DNA of 64,000 bases from Streptomyces caeruleatus (GTDB lineage Bacteria > Actinomycetota > Actinomycetes > Streptomycetales > Streptomycetaceae), in the NCBI RefSeq assembly GCF_001514235.1, contig NZ_KQ948936.1, forward strand, positions 224,672 through 288,671, in the 5' to 3' direction. A program made the translations under genes and the position numbers. This document shows positions 49,648 through 58,878 of the stretch, piece by piece. Numbering within the stretch: position 1 is the stretch's first letter; each line of letters starts with the position of its first letter. Below the pieces are notes generated by a model. It was not told the origin of the DNA. It was given only the letters and a program-made list of their open reading frames with translations, and made no database searches.

Positions 49648-50484
49648 TCAGCTCAGCGCGGCCGCCACCGCCTCCCGGAAGCCCTTCGGGTCCTCCGCCC
49701 AGGGCAGGTGCCCGGCGCCCGGCAGGATCACCCGCGTCACGTTCGGCAGCGCCCGCTCCAGGGAGTCGACCGCCCAGCGCGGCCGGATGTCCCGCTCGCC
49801 GTCGACGACGAGGACGGGGACGTCCAGCGCCTGGCAGGCGGCGTACAGCTCAGGAGTGCCCCAGGTCCGCTTCGTCTCGGCGTTCAGGGCCTTGCTGCAC
49901 TCGCGGTTGATCCCGAACCAGGGCTCGGCCATCCGCCCGGCCTGCTCCAGGGCCCGCTCCCGGTCCTCGAACTCGACGCTCCACTGCAGCACCGCCTTCT
50001 CACGGTCCCCGTCCGGCAACTCCCGCCAGCGGGCGTGCCGTTCGGGCACCTCGTCGAGCCGGGCGGTGAACTGGTCCCGGTACGTCCCGTGCCAGGACGG
50101 CACGGGGTCGATGCCCGTGCCGCTCACGTACACGAGCGCGGCGACCCGCTCCGGGTGGGCCAGCGCGTAGCTCAGCGCCAGTTGCGCGCCCCAGGAGTGG
50201 CCGAGCAGCACCGGCCGGTCGAGCGCGTGGTGCGTTCGTACGGCGTCCAGGTCGGCCACGAAGCGGTCGGTGGTCCAGGGGCCCGCGCACGGCTCGGACC
50301 GTCCGCATCCGCGCTGGTCCCAGCGGACGACCGTGGCCAGGTCGGCGAGCATGGCGGCCACGTCCCCGAACATGTCCCACAGGCCGGGGCCGCCGTGGCA
50401 GAGCACCAGGGGCCGGCCCCGGCCCGTCCGCGAGGTCCACAGCCCCGCCCCGTCGTCGGTCGTCACCATCTCCGCGTCCGTCAT
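49648..50484 (-). CDS. Alpha/beta hydrolase, proline iminopeptidase-like
   Basis: The 278-aa protein has the oxyanion motif HGGPGLWDMFGD, the nucleophile elbow GHSWGA, the acid VVDGERDIRP and the catalytic His in GAGHLPWAEDP. HGGPG and DQRGCGRSEP are typical of S33 proline iminopeptidases and related hydrolases. The position beside proline catabolism genes (pruA, putA) suggests, but does not prove, release of N-terminal proline. A weak ribosome binding site precedes the ATG. Confidence 0.85.
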   Translation of the reverse strand: MTDAEMVTTDDGAGLWTSRTGRGRPLVLCHGGPGLWDMFGDVAAMLADLATVVRWDQRGCGRSEPCAGPWTTDRFVADLDAVRTHHALDRPVLLGHSWGAQLALSYALAHPERVAALVYVSGTGIDPVPSWHGTYRDQFTARLDEVPERHARWRELPDGDREKAVLQWSVEFEDRERALEQAGRMAEPWFGINRECSKALNAETKRTWGTPELYAACQALDVPVLVVDGERDIRPRWAVDSLERALPNVTRVILPGAGHLPWAEDPKGFREAVAAALS

Positions 50485-50516
50485 GGTGGACAGTCTGCCC
50501 GCTGCCGCGGACGCGC

Positions 50517-50543
50517 GAGGGCCGGGCGAAGCGCCCGGCCCTC
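50517..50543 (-). terminator. Terminator of pruA
   Basis: A perfect 12-bp stem GAGGGCCGGGCG/CGCCCGGCCCTC on an AAG loop lies 19 nt past the pruA stop. Confidence 0.88.
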
Positions 50544-50562
50544 ATCACACTCCGGCTGATCG

Positions 50563-52194
50563 TCAGCCCATGTGCGGGTAGCCGTAGTCGGTCGGCGCGA
50601 CCAGCGTCTCCTTGATGGCGCGGGTCAGCGTCCAGCGCATCAGGTTCTGCGGGGCGCCGGCCTTGTCGTTGGTGCCGGAGGCACGGCCGCCGCCGAAGGG
50701 CTGCTGGCCGACGACGGCACCCGTCGACTTGTCGTTGATGTAGAAGTTGCCGGCCGCGTAGCGCAGCTTCTCCATCGTGTACGCCGCCGCCGCGCGGTCG
50801 CCGGAGATGACCGAGCCGGTCAGCGCGTACGCGGACACCGACTCCATCTGCTCCAGCATCTCGTCGTACTTGTCGTCCTCGTAGACGTGCACGGCGAGGA
50901 ACGGGCCGAAGTACTCGGTGGTGAAGACCTCGTTCTCCGGGTCGGTGCACTCGACGACGGTCGGGCGGACGAAGTAGCCGACCGAGTCGTCGTAGGAGCC
51001 GCCCGCGACGATCGTGCAGGTGGGGTCGGACTTCGCGCGGTCGATGGCGGCCTTGTTCTTGGCGAAGGCACGCTCGTCGATGACGGCGCCGATGAAGTTG
51101 GACAGGTCGGTGACATCACCCATGGTGATGTAGTCGACCTCGGCGGCGAACTCCTCCTTGAAGCCGGAGTTCCAGATCGACGCCGGGATGTACGCCCGGG
51201 AGGTCGCCGAGCACTTCTGGCCCTGGTACTCGAAGGCGCCCCGGGTCAGGGCGGTCTTCAGGACGGCCTTGTCGGCGCTCGGGTGGGCGACGACGAAGTC
51301 CTTGCCGCCGGTCTCACCGACGATGCGCGGGTAGGAGCGGTACTTCTCGATGTTGTTGCCGACCGTCTTCCACAGGTACTGGAAGGTCTTGGTCGAGCCG
51401 GTGAAGTGGATGCCCGCGAGGTCGCGGTGCTCAAGGGCGACCTTGGAGACCTCGATGCCGTCGCCGGTGACGAGGTTGATGACACCCTTGGGCAGACCGG
51501 CCTCCTCCAGGAGCTGCATGAGCAGCACGGCGGCGTGGGTCTGCGTCGGGGACGGCTTCCAGACCACGACGTTGCCCATCAGGGCGGGCGCGGTGGGCAG
51601 GTTGCCCGCGATGGCCGTGAAGTTGAACGGCGTGATCGCGTAGACGAAGCCCTCCAGCGGGCGGTGGTCGAGGCGGTTCCAGACGCCCGGGGAGTTCGCC
51701 GGGGGCTGCTCGGCGAGCAGGTCACGGGCGTACTTGACGTTGAAGCGCCAGAAGTCGATCAGCTCGCAGGGCGTGTCGATCTCGGCCTGCTGGGCGGTCT
51801 TGGACTGACCCAGCATGGTGGAGGCGGCCAGCGTCTCGCGCCACGGGCCGGAGAGCAGCTCGGCGGCGCGCAGGATGATCGCGGCGCGGTCGTCGAAGGA
51901 CATCGCGCGCCAGGCCGGCGCGGCGGCGAGGGCCGCGTCGATGGCGTCCTGGGCGTCCTGCTGGGTGGCGTTGCCGTAGCTGCCGAGGCGCGCCTTGTGG
52001 TTGTGCGGCTGCACGACGTCGAACCGCTCGCCGCCGCCCATGCGCTTCTCGCCGCCGATGACGCAGGGCAGGTCGATCGGGTTCTCGGCCAGCTCCTTGA
52101 GCTTGACCTCCAGCCGGGCACGCTCGGGCGAGCCGGGGGCGTAGCCGTGCACCGGCTCGTTGACGGGGGTGGGGACCTGGGTCACAGCGTCCAT
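50563..52194 (-). CDS. pruA: 1-pyrroline-5-carboxylate dehydrogenase
   Basis: The 543-aa aldehyde dehydrogenase has ITPFNFTAIAGNLP, the general-base Glu in IVGETGGKDFV, the catalytic Cys in YQGQKCSATSRAYIP and FGGGRASGTNDKAG. The long N-terminus is typical of the monofunctional P5C dehydrogenase group. It oxidises P5C to glutamate. putA lies 52 nt upstream on the same strand, so the two form an operon under the divergent PucR gene. Confidence 0.96.
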   Translation of the reverse strand: MDAVTQVPTPVNEPVHGYAPGSPERARLEVKLKELAENPIDLPCVIGGEKRMGGGERFDVVQPHNHKARLGSYGNATQQDAQDAIDAALAAAPAWRAMSFDDRAAIILRAAELLSGPWRETLAASTMLGQSKTAQQAEIDTPCELIDFWRFNVKYARDLLAEQPPANSPGVWNRLDHRPLEGFVYAITPFNFTAIAGNLPTAPALMGNVVVWKPSPTQTHAAVLLMQLLEEAGLPKGVINLVTGDGIEVSKVALEHRDLAGIHFTGSTKTFQYLWKTVGNNIEKYRSYPRIVGETGGKDFVVAHPSADKAVLKTALTRGAFEYQGQKCSATSRAYIPASIWNSGFKEEFAAEVDYITMGDVTDLSNFIGAVIDERAFAKNKAAIDRAKSDPTCTIVAGGSYDDSVGYFVRPTVVECTDPENEVFTTEYFGPFLAVHVYEDDKYDEMLEQMESVSAYALTGSVISGDRAAAAYTMEKLRYAAGNFYINDKSTGAVVGQQPFGGGRASGTNDKAGAPQNLMRWTLTRAIKETLVAPTDYGYPHMG

Positions 52195-52246
52195 GGGTTC
52201 CGTAACTCCTTACTGAGCGGTGTGTTTTCGAGCCGTTGTGTGGGGC

Positions 52247-53173
52247 TCAGCCCTTGCTGACCATGGAGCGCAGGAAGAACCGCAGGTTGGCGGGCTTCTC
52301 AGCGAGCCTGCGCATGAAGTAGCCGTACCAGTCGGTGCCGTAGGCGGTGTAGACGCGCATGCGGTGGCCCTCCGCGGCCAGCCGCAGGTGCTCGTCGGTC
52401 CTGATCCCGTACAGCATCTGGAACTCGTACTCGTCGAGCTTTCGGCCGACGCGGTACGCGAGCTCCTGGGCGATGGCGATCAGGCGCGGGTCGTGGGAGC
52501 CGATCATCGGGTACCCGGCGCCCTCCATGAGAATGCCGAGGACCCGGACGTACGCCTTGTCGATCTCGTGTTTCTGCTGGTAGGCGACCTCGGCGGGTTC
52601 CTTGTAGGCGCCCTTGACCAGCCGTACGCGGCTGCCGTTGTCCGCGAGGCGACGGGCGTCGGCCTCGGTGCGGAAGAGGTAGGCCTGGATGACGCAGCCG
52701 GTCTGCGGGAAGTCCTTCCGCAGCTCCTCGTGGATGGCGAACATCGAGTCGAGGGTGGTGTGGTCCTCGGCGTCGAGCGTGACCGTCGTGCCGATGGCGG
52801 CGGCGGCCTCGACGACCGGCCGGACGTTGGCGAGGGCGAGTTCGTGGCCGCCCTCCAGCGCCTGACCGAACATGGACAGCTTGACGGACATCTCGGCCCT
52901 GGTGCCCAGCTCCAGCTCCTTCAGCCGGTCGATGAGCGCCAGATAGGCGTCCCGGGCGGCTTCCGCCTGCTCGGGCCTGGTGATGTCCTCGCCGACGACG
53001 TCCATCGTCAGCTCCAGGCCCCGGGAGGTCAGGTCCTGGATGATCGGCACGATCCCGTCGACCGTCTCGCCGGGGATGAAGCGGTCGACGACCTGCTTGG
53101 TCACCGGGGCCGCCGAGATCAGGCGTCGCATCCGGTCGCTGCGCGACGCGGCAAGAATCACGGGACCCAGCAC
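52247..53173 (-). CDS. putA: Proline dehydrogenase
   Basis: The 308-aa monofunctional FAD enzyme has LTMDVVGEDI, SVKLSMFGQAL, VTLDAEDHTT, RLVKGAYKEP and EFQMLYGIRTDEH as barrel motifs. It oxidises proline to P5C and passes electrons to the respiratory chain. The GTG start (VLGPVILAASRSD) has GGAGGTG directly upstream; longer in-frame extensions are ignored. It is first in the putA-pruA operon. Confidence 0.96.
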   Translation of the reverse strand: MLGPVILAASRSDRMRRLISAAPVTKQVVDRFIPGETVDGIVPIIQDLTSRGLELTMDVVGEDITRPEQAEAARDAYLALIDRLKELELGTRAEMSVKLSMFGQALEGGHELALANVRPVVEAAAAIGTTVTLDAEDHTTLDSMFAIHEELRKDFPQTGCVIQAYLFRTEADARRLADNGSRVRLVKGAYKEPAEVAYQQKHEIDKAYVRVLGILMEGAGYPMIGSHDPRLIAIAQELAYRVGRKLDEYEFQMLYGIRTDEHLRLAAEGHRMRVYTAYGTDWYGYFMRRLAEKPANLRFFLRSMVSKG

Positions 53174-53301
53174 GGGGCACCTCCACAAACCAGCAGATAG
53201 AACCACCGTGAAACCTAAGGATCCCTCCGATCGTCGGCCATCGACAGCTGTCACGCATCCGTGCCGCAGATCTCAGACAGATGTATGAAGGGCGCGCGGA
53301 A

Positions 53302-54516
53302 ATGCGGGAGAATGCCCGGGTGACGTCCGAATACAAGGGTGACTTCCAGGAGCTGGTCGACGAGATCTCGGAGCTGCTGGGCGTGCCCGCGACGCTGGAG
53401 AACCGCGACTTCGAGCTGATCGCCTTCGGCGCCTACGACAGTGAGGACGAGCTCGACGCGTCGGCCCTTGACCCGGTCCGCACCCGTTCGATCCTGACCC
53501 GCCGCTCCACGGCGGCCGTACGGACGTGGTTCGAGGGCTTCGGCATCACACGCGCGACGGGCCCGGTGCGGATCCCGCCGACTCCGGAGGCCGGGGTGTA
53601 CCGGGGGCGTATCTGTCTGCCGGTACGCCATCGGGGGGTCGTGCTCGGTTACGTCTGGCTCCTGGACGACGATCCGGGGCCGACCGAGCAGCAGCTGGCG
53701 GCCGCGATGGACGTGACGGCACGGATCGGCGCGCTGCTCGCGGACGAGGCGCAGCACGGGGCGGATCTGAGCCGGGAACTGCGGGCCGTGCTGGTCGCCG
53801 AGCCGGGCTGGCAGGGCGACATGGCGGTGGCGGCGCTGCGTACGGCCCTCGGCGCCCGCGGCGACGGCCCGCACACCGTGGTCTGCGTCGCCCCGTGGCC
53901 GTCGGCCGACCCGGACGACGCCCCGTCCGTGCGTACGGTGCCGCACGCGACGGCCCTGTGCACGGTGCCATGGGGGGCGGGCGGGCAGAGCCTCGCGGTG
54001 CTGGTGCGGCTGCGCTCGGCGGAGGTGCGGACGCCTGCCCAGGCGGCGGCGTCGAGGCTGCTCAAGGACGAGGCGGCGCGTTCGGCGGTCGGTATCGGCG
54101 CACCCCGCACGGGCCTCGGCGAACTGCCCGCCGCCTGGCAGGAGGCCTCGGCCGCGGCCCGCGCCGCCCTCGCCGAACCCCGGTTGGGCCCGATCGCCGA
54201 GTGGGCGCACATCGGCCCGTACCGCCTGCTGACGTCCCTGCCCCCGGAGACCGCCGACGACCCCGCGGTCGCCCAGCTCCTCTCCCCCGCCCACCACGAA
54301 CTCGCCCGCACCGCCGAGACGTACCTCGACCGCGCCGGCCAGGCCGCCCGCACCGCCGCCGAACTCGGCATCCACCGCCAGACCCTCTACTACCGCCTCT
54401 CCCGCGTCGAACAGCTCACGGGCCTTGACCTGGACGACGGGGAGGACCGGTTGTTGCTGCACATGGCGTTGAAGGGAGCGCGGCTTCGGAGCCATTGGGG
54501 GAAGTATTGGAAATGA
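53302..54516 (+). CDS. PucR-family regulator, probably of proline catabolism
   Basis: The protein has about 404 aa: an N-terminal sensor region (DFQELVDEISELLGVPATLE), a GGDEF-like central part and a C-terminal PucR HTH (AAELGIHRQTLYYRLSRVEQ). PucR proteins activate neighbouring catabolic operons, and this one is divergent from putA-pruA. ATG 53302 has AAGGG 9 nt upstream; an ATG at 53281 lacks any Shine-Dalgarno sequence. The stop codon lies inside the Zur-box-like element of the next operon. Confidence 0.88.
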   Translation: MRENARVTSEYKGDFQELVDEISELLGVPATLENRDFELIAFGAYDSEDELDASALDPVRTRSILTRRSTAAVRTWFEGFGITRATGPVRIPPTPEAGVYRGRICLPVRHRGVVLGYVWLLDDDPGPTEQQLAAAMDVTARIGALLADEAQHGADLSRELRAVLVAEPGWQGDMAVAALRTALGARGDGPHTVVCVAPWPSADPDDAPSVRTVPHATALCTVPWGAGGQSLAVLVRLRSAEVRTPAQAAASRLLKDEAARSAVGIGAPRTGLGELPAAWQEASAAARAALAEPRLGPIAEWAHIGPYRLLTSLPPETADDPAVAQLLSPAHHELARTAETYLDRAGQAARTAAELGIHRQTLYYRLSRVEQLTGLDLDDGEDRLLLHMALKGARLRSHWGKYWK

Positions 54517-54534
54517 TTGTCATCATGCTACGGT
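54507..54534 (+). promoter_or_regulatory. Promoter with embedded Zur-box-like palindrome
   Basis: TTGGAA (54507-54512), 16 nt, TACGGT (54529-54534) resembles a promoter. TGGAAATGATTGTCA (54508-54522) matches the Zur consensus TGAAAATGATTTTCA at 13 of 15 positions and would block RNA polymerase. It precedes the ABC importer operon. Confidence 0.7.
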
Positions 54535-54579
54535 TCGCAGCAACCGCTCTCTTGACCGCCCCTTTACCCGGAGGGTCCC

Positions 54580-56073
54580 GTGCGCCTGCCCGCTCGCCGC
54601 CTGCTCCCCGCCACCGCCCTCACCGCGGCCTCCGCACTGCTCACCGGCTGCTTCGCCGGGGCGGAGAACACCGCTGACGCGGGTGCGGACGGCAAGCGCG
54701 TCCGCGTCGCGATGATGCAGCCCCCGCGCTCCGGGCTGTCACCGCTGTCCGACGACGCGTTCAAACTGTCCCGCTGGTCGACCGCCGAAACCCTGGTGAA
54801 GCTCGACGAGGACGGTGACGCCCGGCCCGCGCTGGCCACCAAGTGGCAGCAGTCCGGGCGCACTTGGACCTTCGAGATACGCGACGGCGTCACCTTCCAC
54901 GACGGCACGAAGCTCACCCCGGAAGCGGTCGTCACCTCCCTCACCAAGGCCGCCACCGCCTCCCCCAAGCCCCGCATCCTGGACGGCGTGGACCTGACCG
55001 CGAAGGCCGCCGGCGACAAGGTCACCGTCACCACCGCAACCGAGGACCCCCTGGTCCCGCAGCGGCTCAGCTCACCACAGCTGTCGATCCTGGCGGCCAA
55101 GGCCTACCAGGGGAAGACGGTCGACCCGGTGGGCGCCGGCACCGGCCCCTTCGAGCTGACCAAGGTCAACGGCACCGCCTCCGCCAGTCTCGACCGGTAC
55201 GACGCCTACTGGGGCGGCAAGGCCAAGGCCCCCGGCATCGACGTGACGTTCGTCCCGGACGGCACCGCCCGCGCGGCGGCGCTGCGCAGCGGCGAGGCCG
55301 ACATCGTCGAGGCGATACCCGTCTCGCAGGCCGCGGTGCTCGACCAGGACCTGATCACCGAGGTGCCGATGCCGCGCACCAACACCTTCTACCTCAACAC
55401 CGAGCAGGGCGCCTTCAAGGACGCCTCGCTGCGGGCCGCCGCCCGCGAGGCCATCGACGCCGAGTCGATCGTCGAGGGGGTGTACGAGGGCCGCGCCGAC
55501 GTCGCCGAAGGCCTCCTCGGCCCCGCCCTCCCCTGGGCCTCCGAACTGCGCTCGCCCGTCGAGCACGCCAAGGCCGGCCGGCCGAACGGCACGGAGATCA
55601 CCATCGGCACCTTCACCGACCGGGCCGAACTGCCGGAGGTCGCCGCCGCGTTGCAGCAGCAGCTGCAGAAGGCCGGGTTCAAGGTGAAGCTGGACATCCG
55701 CGAGTACGCGAACATCGAGTCCGACGCGCTCGCGGGACGCTTCGACGCGTTCATCCTCTCCCGCGCCACCGTCCTCGACTCCGGCGACCCGGCCGCGTAC
55801 CTCTACAGCGACTTCGCCTCCAAGGGCACCTTCAACATCGCGCAACTGGCGTCCCCGGAGGTCGACAAGGCCCTGCAGAAGGCCTCCGGCGCCAAGGTCG
55901 GCGACGCCCGCCGCAAGGCGGTCATGGCAGCCGAGGCCGCCGTGCTCGCGGCCGACGCGGCGGTTCCCCTGCTCCACGAGCGGGTGATCCAGGGCGACGC
56001 GGCCGGTGTCGTCGACGCGGCCCACGACCCGCGCGAGCGCGAACTCGTCACGGCGGACACCTACGTCAAGTGA
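54580..56073 (+). CDS. Opp/Nik-type ABC importer solute-binding lipoprotein
   Basis: The 497-aa SBP_bac_5 protein has a lipobox LTGC (Cys24) and the family hallmarks VTFHDGTKLTPEAVVTSL, GTGPFELTKV and YDAYWGG. The family binds peptides, nickel complexes or opine-type metallophores. The upstream Zur-box-like site points to zinc starvation, hence a zinc-chelate substrate as hypothesis. GTG 54580 has CGGAGGG upstream. The stop overlaps the permease start (GTGA). Confidence 0.9.
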   Translation: MRLPARRLLPATALTAASALLTGCFAGAENTADAGADGKRVRVAMMQPPRSGLSPLSDDAFKLSRWSTAETLVKLDEDGDARPALATKWQQSGRTWTFEIRDGVTFHDGTKLTPEAVVTSLTKAATASPKPRILDGVDLTAKAAGDKVTVTTATEDPLVPQRLSSPQLSILAAKAYQGKTVDPVGAGTGPFELTKVNGTASASLDRYDAYWGGKAKAPGIDVTFVPDGTARAAALRSGEADIVEAIPVSQAAVLDQDLITEVPMPRTNTFYLNTEQGAFKDASLRAAAREAIDAESIVEGVYEGRADVAEGLLGPALPWASELRSPVEHAKAGRPNGTEITIGTFTDRAELPEVAAALQQQLQKAGFKVKLDIREYANIESDALAGRFDAFILSRATVLDSGDPAAYLYSDFASKGTFNIAQLASPEVDKALQKASGAKVGDARRKAVMAAEAAVLAADAAVPLLHERVIQGDAAGVVDAAHDPRERELVTADTYVK

Positions 56074-57917
56074 AGGCCCCTCAGCGTCAAGTGAGGTCCG
56101 CGGCAAGGAAGTTGGTCGGCTCCGCCGGGCTGACCCGCCTCGTCTGTCTCGTCGCCGTCCTGGCCACCGTCGGCCTGCTGCCCTGGCTCTCGCACCGGGA
56201 CCCGGCGCTCACCGTGCTGCGCGCCCGGTCGGCCGAGCAGGAGGCGACCGAGGAGGCCCTGTCGGCGATCCGCGCGGACCTCGGGCTGGACGCCGGTCCG
56301 CTCTCCCTGCTGGGAAGGTGGGCCTCGGACCTGCTGCGCGGCGACTTCGGCACCTCCTGGGTGTCCGGCACCGACGTCCTGCCGTCCGTGATCGCCGGGC
56401 TCCAGGTGTCGCTGGGCCTGATGGGCGCGGCGCTCGGCGTGGCGGTCGTACTCGCCGCCGTGTTGGTGGCGCCCGTGCTGGTGCGGGGGCGTGGATCGGC
56501 CGGCGCCTTCGCCGCCATGCTCGCCGCGGTCCCCGAGTTCCTGCTGGCCACCGTCGTGCTGCTGGTGTGCGGGGTGTGGCTGGGATGGCTGCCGACGGCC
56601 GGGTGGGCGGGCCCCGAGTATCTGGTGCTGCCCGCGCTCGCCCTCGGCGTCCCGGCGGGCGGCCTGCTCGGCCGGCTGGTCGCGGACGCGCTGCCCGCCG
56701 TCCTCGACGAACGGTGGGTGGAGCTGTGGCGGGGCGCGGGAGTGAGTCGTACGGCGATCTCGGCGGCCGCCCTCAAGCGCGTACTGCCGCCGCTGGTACC
56801 GCAGTTCGGCATGGTCGCGGTCGGCCTGACCGGCGGCGCGGTCGCCGTGGAGATGGTGTTCGCGGTGCCCGGCATCGGCCGTACGGCGCTCGGCGCGGCC
56901 AAGTCGCAGGATCTGCCGCTGCTCCAGGGGTCGGTGCTGGCGCTGCTGCTGCTCGGCCTGGTCGCGGGCGCGGCGGCCGCGTTCACCCGGCGACGGCTGC
57001 TGGGCCCCGCCCTGCGTGACGCCGGTCTGACGCTGCCCCCGGCGCGTCCGGTCCGTACACACCCGGCGATCCCGTTGACTCTGTTCACAGTCCTCGCCGT
57101 GACCATCGGCTGGGGTCTGCTGCGCGACCCGTACACCGTCAACACCGCCGCCCGCCTCGCCGCCCCCACCTGGGCCCACCCGCTCGGCACCGACGCCCTC
57201 GGCCGTGACGTGCTCGCCCGGCTCGGACACGGCGCCGCCTCGACCGTGGGCACGGCCGCCGCCATCTGCGTACTGAGCCTGCTGGTCGCGCTCGCCCTCG
57301 GCTTCCTGCCCGGCGTCGCGGCCGGCGCCGCCGACATCGCCAACGCCCTGCCCCCGGTGATCGTCGGCATCCTGGTCGCCGCGGCGACCGGCCCCGGCAC
57401 CGGCGGCGCGGCCCTCGCGGTCGCGCTGATCTCCTGGCCGGCCCTGTCCGCGCACGCGGCGGCACTGGTGCAGGAGGTGCGGGCGTCGACGTTCCTGACC
57501 GCCCAGCGCGCCATGGGCGCGACCCCGTTCTGGATCCTCACCCGGCACGTCCTGCCGTCCGTCGCCGCGCCCGTCGCCCGGCACGCCCTCCTCCGCCTCC
57601 CCGGCATCGCCCTCGCCCTGGCCTCCCTCGGCTTCCTGGGCCTGGGCGCCCAGCCGCCCGCCCCCGAGTGGGGCCTGCTCCTCGACGAGTCCCGCGCCTA
57701 CGTCGAACGCGCCCCCTGGGCAGCCCTGGCCCCGGCCGTCGCACTCGCCCTGCTGGCGGGCCTCGCGGTGTCGGGGGCGGCGGCCGTGCAGGGCAGGAGG
57801 GCATGGGTACGGCGAGCCACGCCGACCGCGAAGAAGCGCGCCCCGAAGAAGCGCGCCGCGAAGAAGCGCGCCCCGAAGAAGCGCGCCCCGAAGAAGGAGG
57901 CCTCCGTTGCCGTCTGA
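56070..57917 (+). CDS. Single-chain double ABC permease (DppB-DppC fusion) with KKRAP tail
   Basis: The 615-aa protein contains two permease domains usually made as separate subunits. The first (about 20-315) carries DERWVELWRGAGVSRTAI and MVFAVPGIGRTALG, the DppB-type EAA loop. The second (about 325-580) carries HPLGTDALGRDVLARLGHGA and AQRAMGATPFWILTRHVLPS, the DppC-type loop. Residues 588-611 are four tandem KKRAP-type units. It starts at GTG overlapping the binding-protein stop; a second GTG lies 21 nt later. It forms the channel with the two following ATPases. Confidence 0.88.
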   Translation: MKAPQRQVRSAARKLVGSAGLTRLVCLVAVLATVGLLPWLSHRDPALTVLRARSAEQEATEEALSAIRADLGLDAGPLSLLGRWASDLLRGDFGTSWVSGTDVLPSVIAGLQVSLGLMGAALGVAVVLAAVLVAPVLVRGRGSAGAFAAMLAAVPEFLLATVVLLVCGVWLGWLPTAGWAGPEYLVLPALALGVPAGGLLGRLVADALPAVLDERWVELWRGAGVSRTAISAAALKRVLPPLVPQFGMVAVGLTGGAVAVEMVFAVPGIGRTALGAAKSQDLPLLQGSVLALLLLGLVAGAAAAFTRRRLLGPALRDAGLTLPPARPVRTHPAIPLTLFTVLAVTIGWGLLRDPYTVNTAARLAAPTWAHPLGTDALGRDVLARLGHGAASTVGTAAAICVLSLLVALALGFLPGVAAGAADIANALPPVIVGILVAAATGPGTGGAALAVALISWPALSAHAAALVQEVRASTFLTAQRAMGATPFWILTRHVLPSVAAPVARHALLRLPGIALALASLGFLGLGAQPPAPEWGLLLDESRAYVERAPWAALAPAVALALLAGLAVSGAAAVQGRRAWVRRATPTAKKRAPKKRAAKKRAPKKRAPKKEASVAV

Positions 57918-58878
57918 CGCACTCCTCTCGACCGAGGCACTTCTCTCGGTGCGCGACCTGCGCATCGCCTTCGACGGCATCGAGGTGGTGCGCGGTCTGT
58001 CCTTCGACGTCCGCCCCCGCGAGGCCCTCGCGATCGTCGGCGAGTCGGGCGCGGGCAAGTCCCTCACCGCCCGGGCGCTGCTGGGCATGCTGCCGCGGGG
58101 CGCGACGACGAGCGGCGCGATCGAGCCGGACCTGTCGGCCCACCGCGGCCGTCGTATCTCCCTGGTCCCGCAGGACGCCCTCTCCGCCCTCTCCCCCGTG
58201 CACCCGGTGGGCGACCAACTCGCCGCCGCCGTACGGTCGGTGGCCCACGTCTCCCGCAAGGAGGCCCGCGCCCGGGCGGTCGCCGCGCTCGACCGGGTCG
58301 GCATCCCGGACCCCGCCCGCACGGCACGGGCGTATCCGCACGAGTACTCCGGCGGCATGCGGCAGCGCGCCGTCATCGCCATGGCGACGATCAACGAACC
58401 CGACGTCGTCGTCGCCGACGAGCCCACCACCGCCCTGGACGAGGAACGCCGCGACCAGGTGCTGCGCGTGCTCGCCGAGCAGCGGGAGGCCGTGGGCGCC
58501 GCGCTCGTCCTGGTCACCCACGACATGGACGTCGTACGGGACCACGCGGACCGCGTGCTGGTCATGTACGCCGGCCGCCTCACCGAACTCGGCCCGGCGG
58601 ACGAGGTGTTGACCCGCCCCCGGGCCCCGTACACGGCGGGCCTGCTGGCCTCCCTCCCCCAGCACGCGCCCCCGGGCCGCCGCCTCCCCGCCCTCCGCGG
58701 CACCCCACCCGCCCCGGCCGCGCTCCCGCCCGGCTGCGCCTTCGCGCCGCGCTGCCCCCTCGCGGCGGACGCCTGCGCCACCGCGGAACCGGAGCCGCAG
58801 GAGGTGGAGAAGCGCCTGGTGTCCTGTCACCGCTGGCCCGAACTCCCGTACCCGGCAACGGAGTTGTTCCATGAGTGA
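57907..58878 (+). CDS. ABC importer ATPase, DppD/OppD type
   Basis: The 323-aa protein has Walker A GESGAGKSLTAR, signature YSGGMRQRAVI, Walker B VVVADEPTTALD and the H-loop LVTHDMDV. A C-terminal oligopeptide-transporter domain has CAFAPRCPLAADAC, whose cysteines can bind an Fe-S cluster in some members. The TTG start lies just after GGAGG, which is made by the last repeat of the permease tail. It overlaps both neighbouring genes. Confidence 0.93.
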   Translation: MPSDALLSTEALLSVRDLRIAFDGIEVVRGLSFDVRPREALAIVGESGAGKSLTARALLGMLPRGATTSGAIEPDLSAHRGRRISLVPQDALSALSPVHPVGDQLAAAVRSVAHVSRKEARARAVAALDRVGIPDPARTARAYPHEYSGGMRQRAVIAMATINEPDVVVADEPTTALDEERRDQVLRVLAEQREAVGAALVLVTHDMDVVRDHADRVLVMYAGRLTELGPADEVLTRPRAPYTAGLLASLPQHAPPGRRLPALRGTPPAPAALPPGCAFAPRCPLAADACATAEPEPQEVEKRLVSCHRWPELPYPATELFHE

